Shown here: in pieces, positions 6,992 through 13,104 of the stretch
How positions within the stretch are numbered: position 1 is the first letter of the stretch
How the letters are laid out: the number at the start of each line of letters is the position of its first letter
Source: CAZWRN01 sp964636275
GTDB taxonomy: Bacteria > Patescibacteriota > Microgenomatia > Daviesbacterales > UBA10151
Length of the DNA: 30,709 nt
Reading direction: 5' to 3'
NCBI GenBank assembly: GCA_964636275.1
Contig: CAZWRN010000016.1
Span: 1-30,709, forward strand
Made by a program: the position numbers and the translations under genes
The notes under the pieces: model-generated
Database searches by the model: none
Told to the model about the DNA's origin: nothing
Seen by the model: the letters and a program-made list of their open reading frames with translations, nothing else

Positions 6992-7092
6992 GGATGGGAG
7001 AGTATCAACACTGGCTGGTGAGGACAGAAGTATATTGATCCTAAGAAGCATTTTTGTATCTTCTGAATATACTCTCCCATCTTTAAAATCTT
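6992..7092 (+). ncRNA. Candidate operator-controlled structured RNA or leader upstream of the Crp/Fnr gene
   Basis: The transcript predicted from operator 1 starts at 6992. Its first bases GATGGGAGAGTAT (6993-7005) are perfectly complementary to ATACTCTCCCATC (7069-7081). Inside, CAGAAG (7025-7030) can pair with CTTCTG (7059-7064). A weak U-containing tract (CTTTAAAATCTTCT) follows the closing stem. It could be a ~90-100-nt regulatory RNA or the 5' leader of the regulator mRNA. The 14-codon ORF 6994-7038 lies within it. Everything is sequence inference; no known RNA family was recognised. Confidence 0.45.
6994..7038 (+). CDS. Possible 14-residue leader peptide upstream of the Crp/Fnr gene
   Basis: ATG at 6994, 2 nt after the predicted start of the operator-1 transcript, opens a short frame reading MGEYQHWLVRTEVY and ending in TGA at 7036-7038. 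The TGA overlaps an in-frame TTG (7035) of the 5'-extended regulator frame, an arrangement that would permit coupling. Low confidence: the frame may simply be a by-product of the RNA stem. Confidence 0.25.
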   Translation: MGEYQHWLVRTEVY

Positions 7093-7096
7093 CTAG

Positions 7097-7102
7097 TATA
7101 AT
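7097..7102 (+). promoter_or_regulatory. -10 box for a near-leaderless transcript of the Crp/Fnr gene
   Basis: A perfect TATAAT predicts a start 1 nt before the ATG at 7110. No recognisable -35 is present. It would give the regulator a second promoter independent of operator 1. Confidence 0.55.
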
Positions 7103-7109
7103 AGGGGAT

Positions 7110-7760
7110 ATGAATCCAGCCGTTCATCAAAAATTGACCGATTTTTTTTCCCATTACAAAAGCCAATCCTATCAAAAAGGTGAAACAATTTTAGAGCCAC
7201 AGATTGTTCCATCAGGTGTTTATCAAATTCAGTCAGGGCAGGTAAAACTGACAGCCATATCGGCCAATGGTGATGAGGTAGTGATCAACACCTTTAAACC
7301 CGGAGCATTTTTCCCGGTTGGCTGGGCGATCAACGATACACCCAATAACTATTTTTATCAGGCAACCGAAAACACTCAGCTGAAAAAATCTCCCAAAGAG
7401 GAATTTCTCAGTTTACTTTCAGACAATCCAGATATTGTTTATGATCTGATGCAGCGAATATATCGCGGAATGGATGGCCTGTTTATGCGCCTTGAATACC
7501 TGATGGCGGGTAGTGCCTATACCAGAGTCATGACAGAACTGCTTATTATGGCTAAAAGGTTTGGCAGACAGCAAAATAATGGCGTAGTATTGGAAAAAAT
7601 AACCGAAAAAGATATCGCCGCCCAGACAGGTATCACTCGGGAGACAGTCAGCAGAGAATTTAAAAAATTGATTGAGCAGAGGTTGATCAGTTTTTCTCAA
7701 AACCAAATAGAGATAATGTCCATCTCAAAATTGGAGCAAGAGTTGTCTAAAGATCAGTGA
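7110..7760 (+). CDS. Crp/Fnr-family transcriptional regulator without Fe-S cysteines
   Basis: The cyclic-nucleotide-binding-like domain spans about residues 15-120 (SGVYQIQSGQVKLTAISANGDEVVI, then FKPGAFFPVGWA), followed by a dimerisation helix and a winged helix-turn-helix at 165-187 (DIAAQTGITRETVSREFKKL). The recognition helix has the E-x-x-S-R pattern of the FNR branch (E178, S181, R182), fitting GTGAT half-sites. The protein has no cysteine, so it cannot carry an FNR-type cluster or a thiol switch; the signal is unknown. I chose ATG 7110 over an in-frame TTG at 7035, because the extension falls in an RNA inverted repeat and a TATAAT sits correctly for 7110. Operators flank the gene; the downstream one overlaps its stop codon and serves dsbB. 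Autoregulation is likely. Confidence 0.88.
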   Translation: MNPAVHQKLTDFFSHYKSQSYQKGETILEPQIVPSGVYQIQSGQVKLTAISANGDEVVINTFKPGAFFPVGWAINDTPNNYFYQATENTQLKKSPKEEFLSLLSDNPDIVYDLMQRIYRGMDGLFMRLEYLMAGSAYTRVMTELLIMAKRFGRQQNNGVVLEKITEKDIAAQTGITRETVSREFKKLIEQRLISFSQNQIEIMSISKLEQELSKDQ

Positions 7761-7798
7761 TATAAATCACTGGAAAACAAATTTATAACAAATAATAT
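7755..7798 (+). promoter_or_regulatory. Crp/Fnr-type operator 2 with class II promoter for dsbB-dsbA
   Basis: CAGTGAT-ATAA-ATCACTG (7755-7772) overlaps the regulator's TGA stop. The -10 TAATAT (7793-7798) predicts a start exactly at the dsbB ATG (7805), so the dyad centre lies at -41.5 and the mRNA is leaderless. Confidence 0.82.
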
Positions 7799-7804
7799 AA
7801 ACCT

Positions 7805-8224
7805 ATGAATTTTCCCCAAAAATATCTTTTATATATCGCCTGGATTCAAAGTGTGATGGGTGTGTTGGGCAGTTTATTTTACTCAGAAATCATGCAGCTT
7901 GCGCCCTGTGTTTTATGCTGGTACCAAAGAATACTTTTATATCCTTTAGCCATTATCTTAGCCGTCGGTATTTTACGCAAAGATCAAAAAGTTTATTCAT
8001 ATGTGTTGCCTTTTAGTATTCTCGGGATGATAGTGGCGCTTTATCACACACTTTTACAACAGGGTGTCCTGCCGGAAGCAGCGGCTCCTTGTGTGGCCGG
8101 GGTATCCTGTGTGGTAAAACAGGTTGGGTATTTTGGATTCATCACCATACCGCTGATGTCTTTTGCCGCATTTGCTTTAATTACTATTTGCATGTATCTT
8201 TATAAAAAGAAAGCAGACAAATGA
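7805..8224 (+). CDS. dsbB: DsbB/BdbC-type disulfide-bond formation membrane protein
   Basis: Quinone-dependent re-oxidant of a DsbA-type oxidase. The 139-residue protein has four membrane helices, the first redox pair CVLC (35-38) followed by the typical WYQR, and a second pair Cys96/Cys102 in the second outer loop. This short form matches BdbC-like DsbB proteins of Gram-positive bacteria. The stop codon overlaps the ATG of the DsbA-like gene by 4 bp, so the two are translated together. Operator 2 sits at -41.5, which indicates activation by the upstream Crp/Fnr protein. Confidence 0.92.
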   Translation: MNFPQKYLLYIAWIQSVMGVLGSLFYSEIMQLAPCVLCWYQRILLYPLAIILAVGILRKDQKVYSYVLPFSILGMIVALYHTLLQQGVLPEAAAPCVAGVSCVVKQVGYFGFITIPLMSFAAFALITICMYLYKKKADK

Positions 8225-8862
8225 GTACTGATCAAAAAATTATCGGCGGAGTAGCACTTGTATCTATCGTCATTTTAGGCTGGGCTGTAGTTATGTTTAG
8301 TGGTAATTCCCAAACCAGCTCATCCCAAATTGCAGATCCGGCTTTATTGGTCAGATCTGACAGCAATCAAATTGCCACAGACTCAGCCAAAGTGACAATT
8401 GTAGAATTTGGCGATTATCAATGCCCGGCTTGTGCCATGGCCGCCCCTGTCGCCAAACAACTGATAGATGAATACCCAGGCCAGGTCAATTTTGTCTTTC
8501 GTCACTTCCCATTGCCTCAACATGCCAATGCCATGATTGCGGCAAAAGCAGCTGAAGCAGCTGGAGAACAGGGGAGATACTGGCAGATGCACGATCTTTT
8601 ATATGCCAATCAGGCCAAATGGGAGAGAGTAGCTAATCCTTTGGAGATCTTTGTCGGTTATGCCAAAGAGCTGGGACTCAATGAATCTCAGTTTAGAGAA
8701 GTAGTTGGCAGCAATAAATACTTTGACAAGATAAATGGTGATAAAAATGATGGTGAGGCTTTGGGGGTCAATTCAACTCCCACTTTTTTCATCAATGGTG
8801 TAAAAACTAGTGGTTTTTCTGCCCCGACTCTCAAACAGCAGATCGAAAAAGCCCTCCAGTAA
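8221..8862 (+). CDS. Membrane-anchored DsbA-like thiol:disulfide oxidase (BdbD/DSBA-like thioredoxin)
   Basis: An N-terminal membrane helix (about 7-27) anchors a thioredoxin-fold domain outside the membrane. The active site is CPAC (68-71) in the strand VTIVEFGDYQCPAC, followed by the helical insert of DsbA proteins and the cis-Pro loop NSTPTFFING. Such proteins introduce disulfides into exported proteins and pass electrons to DsbB, which is the preceding, overlapping gene. It is convergent with the MFS gene, with no obvious terminator between them. Confidence 0.92.
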   Translation: MSTDQKIIGGVALVSIVILGWAVVMFSGNSQTSSSQIADPALLVRSDSNQIATDSAKVTIVEFGDYQCPACAMAAPVAKQLIDEYPGQVNFVFRHFPLPQHANAMIAAKAAEAAGEQGRYWQMHDLLYANQAKWERVANPLEIFVGYAKELGLNESQFREVVGSNKYFDKINGDKNDGEALGVNSTPTFFINGVKTSGFSAPTLKQQIEKALQ

Positions 8863-8880
8863 AAATACCTCGGCCATAGT

Positions 8881-10245
8881 CTATAAATTACTTTTAGTTT
8901 CCACCGGATAGATCGTTTTGATATAGTTGTAAACCGGAGCTAGAGTCACAAAATCCTCCCAGACCAGCTCCTTTTCAATCTGACTGAGGATCCATATCCC
9001 ACCCAATAGTGGCAGGGTAAATAAAATCGGAGCTATTCGCAAAGCAAAATCCTGATGGTAGAAAAATAGTATGAACAACCCACCTAAGGCTGTATTACGG
9101 CCAATATTGACATACAATTCACGATCGGCCAAATACAAATAGCTGTGTTTTTGTTGTCTGGCCGACTCTGACATGATCACATCCAGACCTACTGGTCCTA
9201 AAATAGTGCCTCGAAACATCATGGCAAAAGAGTTGATGACAAAATAACAGATCGCCCCCAAAGCTGAGTAGGTCGAACCAATGATCAACCCCGCTGAGAC
9301 GGACAATAAAGCAGCTATAAAAAAAGTTCGCATTCTGTACCTTTTTCCGACCTTTTTAGCGATCTGATACAAAGCGATAGAGACTATCAGTCCAGAAACT
9401 GCCATGATTGTCCCCAAAGATCTTTCTGTTCCTATCAGCAGCAAGACCAACAGACCAGGTAAAACCACCTCCATCCCATGAGCCATCCCGGCAAATACAC
9501 TCAGCAGCCGGAGTCTTTTCCAGCGCAGGGAGGGTTTAAAAGATGATATGCCCTGCATCTTTGGCACAACCACTTTATTTTTGAGGACAATCTTGCCGCA
9601 AAAATACATCACGCCAATCAAAAAAATTGCCAGTATCTGATATGCCCGCTCGCTCCAATTGGTGAAAAAATGTTCACCGGTGACGATAAACCAACCAATA
9701 AATAGTGGCATGATAATCCCCATCAAAGTGACCAGTATTAGCTCCAGACTGATAAAATAGGTTCTTTGATGACTATTGGTAGCGTACATTCCGATCATGA
9801 TCCGGTTGCCCCAATAAATTCCCGAGACTATCCCCATCGCTATGCCAGCCAATGAAACTATCTCTAGACCAGCCGATGGTAAAAATAAGATGACAGCGAC
9901 TATCACACCCTGCAATAAACTTCCCCAGAAATAAAGTAGTTTTCCGGAGTATTTTTTGAGCAAAAAAGTATTGGTATAAAAGCCGATCGGCATGCCGATA
10001 AAGGTTGCAATATTGTACAAGATCACCTGGCCAACGTTATGAGAAGATCGCCACAAAAAAGAGTTCACAAAAACGCTCAGGAGCGGTAAAGCGATAGTAA
10101 AAAGTAAAATTGACAAAAGCAGCCTACGGCTTTCAGGGGAAAGTTTATGATAATGAGAGATCTCATTTAAAACACTTTTCTTTAACGGTTTAAATGTATG
10201 CAGCGGTGAGTTTAGACCGGCAGTAATATATGGCAGTATTGGCAA
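8881..10245 (-). CDS. Major facilitator superfamily transporter
   Basis: About twelve membrane helices in two halves with the basic loop between them (KNKVVVPKMQGISSFKPSLRWKRLR). It is MFS-like, with a KRYRMR loop in the second half; the substrate is unknown. The frame extends to a TTG at 10263, but I favour the TTG at 10245 because GGGGGA lies 6 nt before it, which gives a start at MPILPYITAG. A soluble N-terminal segment of about 40 residues precedes the first helix. The C-terminus (ELVWEDFVTLAPVYNYIKTIYPVE) is also soluble. The gene stands alone on the minus strand. Confidence 0.8.
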   Translation of the reverse strand: MPILPYITAGLNSPLHTFKPLKKSVLNEISHYHKLSPESRRLLLSILLFTIALPLLSVFVNSFLWRSSHNVGQVILYNIATFIGMPIGFYTNTFLLKKYSGKLLYFWGSLLQGVIVAVILFLPSAGLEIVSLAGIAMGIVSGIYWGNRIMIGMYATNSHQRTYFISLELILVTLMGIIMPLFIGWFIVTGEHFFTNWSERAYQILAIFLIGVMYFCGKIVLKNKVVVPKMQGISSFKPSLRWKRLRLLSVFAGMAHGMEVVLPGLLVLLLIGTERSLGTIMAVSGLIVSIALYQIAKKVGKRYRMRTFFIAALLSVSAGLIIGSTYSALGAICYFVINSFAMMFRGTILGPVGLDVIMSESARQQKHSYLYLADRELYVNIGRNTALGGLFILFFYHQDFALRIAPILFTLPLLGGIWILSQIEKELVWEDFVTLAPVYNYIKTIYPVETKSNL

Positions 10246-10412
10246 ACAAAATCCCCCTTTCAAGAAAGTATTTAATTATTTTTTTTGGGTGTTGGTCAAA
10301 AAATGACCCCCGAGTGTGTTTTCGCTAGACCCTATATGACAGAGTTTGTGTACACGCTAGATGTCAAAGACATCAGTATCTATTTAGCTTAAAAAAGATC
10401 GCCCGCTGAGTC

Positions 10413-10445
10413 AACCCCTCTTTAAAAAAACTTTTTGGGGTTTTC
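10413..10445. terminator. Candidate terminator after the DedA gene
   Basis: AACCCC (10413-10418) and GGGGTT (10437-10442) can pair, enclosing complementary A- and T-runs, so both strands give a hairpin. On the minus strand the hairpin is downstream of the dedA stop at 10473. The T-tract after it on that strand is weak. Confidence 0.4.
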
Positions 10446-10472
10446 GAAATGCCAGGCAAGACCAAGATGGAT

Positions 10473-11084
10473 TTAAAACGAGCGGTTTTTTCGCCAAATT
10501 TTGTAGGCCAGATATAAAGACAAGATTCCTACAAGCAGTAAAACCAAAATCCAGGGAGCGTTGTCTAAATAATCCAGCAGTGTTTCCCAGTTGGCACCAA
10601 AAAAATAACCCAGATAAATATAGATAGCTGCCCAAAGTGATTCACCAAAAAAAGCGATCAGGATAAATTTTTTAAATGGATAGCCGCTGATCCCAGCAGC
10701 CAGGTTGAGCGGGACAGCCAGCGGAGTCAGCAGCCATCTGGTTAGAAAAATACTCCACAGCCCCCACCTGGATAAAAAAGCGGTGACATTAGTCAATTTT
10801 TTTTCTGACAGTCTCAAGTGTTTTTGAGTATTTCCAACAACCCAGTGGGCAAATTTATTGCCGATAAAATAACCAACCATATCTCCCAAAAGTGCTGTTG
10901 CGATTACCAAGGGAATTAAAATAAACAAATTGAGAGATCCATCAACCGTAAAAGAACCAGCGGCCATCAAAATAGCATCAGAGGGTACCGGTATCCCAGC
11001 GTAGCCACACAAAATAGCCAGTGCCACGACAGGGTATCCATAGTTGATAACCAGTGTTAACAGCGGATCAAGTAAAGCGGTCAT
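10473..11084 (-). CDS. DedA family membrane protein (possible undecaprenyl-phosphate flippase, UptA-like)
   Basis: The DedA core is clear: IPVPSDAILMAAG, then GDMVGYFIGNKF, then the signature FLTRWLLTPLAVPLNLAAGISGYPFKKF with its essential Arg and Pro, and terminal membrane helices. DedA proteins such as UptA return undecaprenyl phosphate to the cytoplasmic face for wall synthesis, though other members differ in function. The ATG overlaps the stop of the upstream 126-residue gene by 4 bp, so the two are coupled. A DUF368 gene, the other known family with this activity, lies at 20763. Confidence 0.9.
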   Translation of the reverse strand: MTALLDPLLTLVINYGYPVVALAILCGYAGIPVPSDAILMAAGSFTVDGSLNLFILIPLVIATALLGDMVGYFIGNKFAHWVVGNTQKHLRLSEKKLTNVTAFLSRWGLWSIFLTRWLLTPLAVPLNLAAGISGYPFKKFILIAFFGESLWAAIYIYLGYFFGANWETLLDYLDNAPWILVLLLVGILSLYLAYKIWRKNRSF

Positions 11085-11461
11085 GGTGGTGAAGGTCTGG
11101 TCTGTTGGGACTGATACTGAGTAATATACTCTTGGATCTGGCTGATAAGCGACTGAGTGGATATACCCTGTTTGGCAGCCAGTGACATCAGACTCGTTCG
11201 GCGATTACTGGCACTATCAACCCCCAGATGATCAAACAGCTCTGGTTCAGGTACCCGGTATGATCTGGCGATAAAAGGGATAGTCATCCATTCTTGGATC
11301 AGAGTGACATCTGTCTGGCGGGGGATTGGCGGTGGCCGATGCGAGACCCGTTTGTATAAATTAACCCCCATATACAGCGCAACTAACAAACATATTAAGC
11401 TGACAAAAAGCAGCAAATAAAAGATCAGCCGTTTTTTTTCAGAGGGCTTTTTTTCCGGCAT
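11081..11461 (-). CDS. Single-helix membrane protein coupled to DedA
   Basis: The protein has a charged cytoplasmic start (MPEKKPSEKKR), one membrane helix (about 13-33), and a small helical domain outside: IQEWMTIPFIARSYRVPEPELFDHLGV, then SLMSLAAKQGISTQSLISQI. The order 'W-M-T-x-x-x-I-A-x-x-Y-x-V-P, L-x-x-x-L-G, S-L-x-x-L-A' looks like a compact helix-turn-helix-like module seen beside membrane proteins, but I cannot name it. The tail is Gln/Pro-rich. It is the first gene of the dedA operon and its -10 predicts a leaderless transcript. A partner or regulator of the DedA protein is the simplest guess. Confidence 0.72.
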   Translation of the reverse strand: MPEKKPSEKKRLIFYLLLFVSLICLLVALYMGVNLYKRVSHRPPPIPRQTDVTLIQEWMTIPFIARSYRVPEPELFDHLGVDSASNRRTSLMSLAAKQGISTQSLISQIQEYITQYQSQQTRPSPP

Positions 11462-11467
11462 AATCTA

Positions 11468-11473
11468 AGTATA
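11468..11473 (-). promoter_or_regulatory. -10 box of the 126-residue protein-dedA operon
   Basis: TATACT on the minus strand predicts transcription starting exactly on the ATG at 11461. It is divergent from the tdh promoter. Confidence 0.5.
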
Positions 11474-11504
11474 GCAGTCAATGCAAGCTTCAAGAGGATA
11501 ACTC

Positions 11505-11533
11505 TTGATTCACTCAGCCTGTGGGCATATAAT
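11505..11533 (+). promoter_or_regulatory. tdh promoter, leaderless geometry
   Basis: TTGATT (11505-11510), 17-bp spacer, perfect TATAAT (11528-11533); the predicted start is the A of the tdh ATG at 11540. Confidence 0.75.
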
Positions 11534-11539
11534 TGGCTG

Positions 11540-12547
11540 ATGTTAGCGGTTGTTAAAACTAAACCCGAGCCAGGTGTTGAGCTCAAAGAGATGCCCAAAC
11601 CAACTCCCAAAAAAGGTGAAGTTTTAGTAAAAATCAAAGCCGCTTCTATTTGTGGTACAGACATCGGTATTTACGACTGGATTCCTTGGGCAGCTGGGCA
11701 TATCAAACCACCGGCAATTATTGGGCATGAACTGGCTGGTGAGATAGTTGAGATCAATGCCGATGAACCAACCGATCTCAAAGTTGGTGATCTCGTTTCC
11801 TCCGAAACCCATATTTACTGCCTCAACTGTTATCAGTGTGAGATTAAAAATTATCACGTTTGTGAAAATATGGAGCTGTTTGGTATTGGCCGCGATGGCT
11901 CATTTGCAGAGTACGCCACGATCCCAATCAAAACTACCTGGAAAAATGATCCTTCGATTTCAGTTGAAGTGGCTTCAGCCCAGGAGCCTTTGGGTAATGC
12001 TGTCAATGTAGTCACTAAAGCTGACGTCAAAGGCAAAAAAGTGTTGATCATGGGACTTGGACCAGTCGGATTGGCCGCTGGAGCTGCCGCCTGGGCGATG
12101 GGTGCCAAAGAGGTAGTTGGTATCAATGATGAGCCATACAGACGAGAACTGGCTGATAAAACCGGCTGGTTTGACCGAACTATTGAAAAACTGGATGAAT
12201 CTGAATACGGGACTTTTGATGCAGTGCTTGAAATGAGTGGAAACAGGCTGGGAATTGAGATCTCCTTTGAAGCCGTCAGAATCGCCGGTAAAATCATCGC
12301 TTTTGGAATTCCAAAAGAAAATATCTCAGTTGACTGGGGTAAATATATGATCAATAAAGAGCTGACTATTGAGTCAGTCTTTGGTCGCCAGATCTGGGAT
12401 ACCTGGGAAAAAACTAATGAACTTTTAAAGTCTGGCAAGATCGACCTGGAAAAGATCATCACTCATCGCTTTGCACTGAAAGATTTTGAAGAAGCGATGG
12501 CAGTCATGAAGTCGAGGCAGTGTGGTAAAGTCATTTTAGTTCCATAA
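11540..12547 (+). CDS. tdh: L-threonine 3-dehydrogenase
   Basis: Zinc-dependent medium-chain dehydrogenase that oxidises L-threonine to 2-amino-3-ketobutyrate with NAD+. Catalytic zinc ligands are Cys38 (ICGTDIGIYDW, close to the CGTDxHIYxW signature of Tdh) and His63-Glu64 in IIGHELAGEIV. The structural zinc loop has Cys94, 97, 100 and 108. The NAD-binding turn is GLGPVGLAAGAAAWAMGA. The next catabolic step is kbl at 13105, so threonine to glycine plus acetyl-CoA is complete. Normally tdh and kbl are adjacent; here a 550-bp inverted-repeat element with a four-helix-bundle gene lies between them, and the tdh stop codon touches its left arm. Confidence 0.92.
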   Translation: MLAVVKTKPEPGVELKEMPKPTPKKGEVLVKIKAASICGTDIGIYDWIPWAAGHIKPPAIIGHELAGEIVEINADEPTDLKVGDLVSSETHIYCLNCYQCEIKNYHVCENMELFGIGRDGSFAEYATIPIKTTWKNDPSISVEVASAQEPLGNAVNVVTKADVKGKKVLIMGLGPVGLAAGAAAWAMGAKEVVGINDEPYRRELADKTGWFDRTIEKLDESEYGTFDAVLEMSGNRLGIEISFEAVRIAGKIIAFGIPKENISVDWGKYMINKELTIESVFGRQIWDTWEKTNELLKSGKIDLEKIITHRFALKDFEEAMAVMKSRQCGKVILVP

Positions 12548-12615
12548 AATTATAAAGGATAAATTATAAAGGATAAAACTGGGGATTTAGAGAAAGTTTA
12601 CTTCTGCCTTATATT

Positions 12616-12975
12616 ATGGTTGATATAAATAGGCGAAGTTTTGATTTTTCTGTAAAGATCATCAAGCTTTTAAATTCATTTCCAAATACATTAGCTCACA
12701 AAACTGTTGCAAATCAGTTAGTGAGATCTGGGACTTCAGTTGGTGCAAATATTGAAGAAGCATTTGGGGGTTATACCAGAGCAGATTTTTTACACGGAGT
12801 AAATATTGCAAAAAAAGAAGCCAGGGAAAGCAGATATTGGTTGAAGTTGTTAGTTGAAGCTAATTTGCTAGACAATAATGAGTTAAGGGTTTTACTCAAA
12901 GAATCTGAAGAACTCGTAGCAATTTTAACTACAATAATTAAAAATTCAAAATCAAAAGAAAGGCAAAAAGTTTAA
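12616..12975 (+). CDS. Four-helix-bundle protein, S23 / 23S rRNA intervening-sequence protein family
   Basis: The 119 residues form four amphipathic helices with the family signature QLVRSGTSVGANIEEA (about 34-49), then GGYTRADFLHGVNIAKKEARESRYWLKLL. Relatives are encoded inside intervening sequences of 23S rRNA genes and, as Avd, act with reverse transcriptase in diversity-generating retroelements; they bind nucleic acid as pentamers. The function of stand-alone members is unknown. No reverse transcriptase or rRNA gene is nearby. The gene is enclosed by inverted repeats and followed by three 28-bp tandem repeats. A TATATT touches the ATG but is too close for a leaderless start; the promoter is not clear. 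Confidence 0.92.
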   Translation: MVDINRRSFDFSVKIIKLLNSFPNTLAHKTVANQLVRSGTSVGANIEEAFGGYTRADFLHGVNIAKKEARESRYWLKLLVEANLLDNNELRVLLKESEELVAILTTIIKNSKSKERQKV

Positions 12976-12981
12976 ACTCTG

Positions 12982-13064
12982 TTTTATAAGCGAAGCTTCA
13001 AAAACCATGTTTTATAAGCGAAGCTTCAAAAACCATGTATTATAAGCGAAGCATAAAAACTCGG
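12982..13064 (+). repeat. Three tandem copies of a 28-bp repeat behind the four-helix-bundle gene
   Basis: Units at 12982-13009 and 13010-13037 are identical (TTTTATAAGCGAAGCTTC then AAAAACCATG). A third, 13038-13064, is diverged. Each holds the self-complementary GAAGCTTC or a remnant of it. The third copy runs into the right arm of the family-1 element, whose TTTTATAA start resembles the repeat start. Confidence 0.85.
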
Positions 13065-13104
13065 TTTTATAATTTATCCTTTATACTTTATAATTAATGA
13101 ACTT

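Larger units (their letters stand above)
12547..13095 (+). mobile_element. Family-1 inverted-repeat element carrying a four-helix-bundle gene (copy B)
   Basis: Left arm 12547-12582 and right arm 13062-13095 are imperfect inverted repeats, each built from AATTATAAAG, GGATAAA and TTATAAA units and ending inward in AAAC-x-G; the first 10 bases of the outer ends match exactly. Between them are only the S23-type four-helix-bundle gene and a 28-bp tandem repeat. The element splits tdh from kbl, and its right arm ends 10 bp before the kbl ATG, contributing a TATAAT (13089-13094). The layout, a hairpin stem with this protein in the loop, is that of intervening sequences in bacterial 23S rRNA. No transposase is present. 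Mobility is inferred from the copies at 5017-5093 and 16043-16112. Confidence 0.65.

Noticed and set aside
7035..7109. 25-residue N-terminal extension of the Crp/Fnr protein from TTG 7035
   Set aside because: The stretch includes the right arm of the RNA inverted repeat and does not resemble Crp/Fnr N-termini; TATAAT at 7097-7102 fits a start at 7110.
10310..10372. Small hairpins (GGTCA/TGACC nearby and GATGTC-AAA-GACATC) upstream of the MFS gene
   Set aside because: Short stems without a U-tract or known motif; I see no support for a riboswitch or RNA gene.
11854..12462. 202-codon minus-strand frame inside tdh
   Set aside because: It is antisense to a well-supported gene with intact zinc and NAD motifs; its protein is Ser/Pro/Leu-rich as expected for a shadow frame.
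12616..12975. Four-helix-bundle gene as the Avd gene of a diversity-generating retroelement
   Set aside because: No reverse transcriptase, template repeat or variable repeat is visible in the window.
12982..13064. Tandem 28-bp repeats as a CRISPR array
   Set aside because: The units are directly adjacent with no spacers and no cas gene is nearby.
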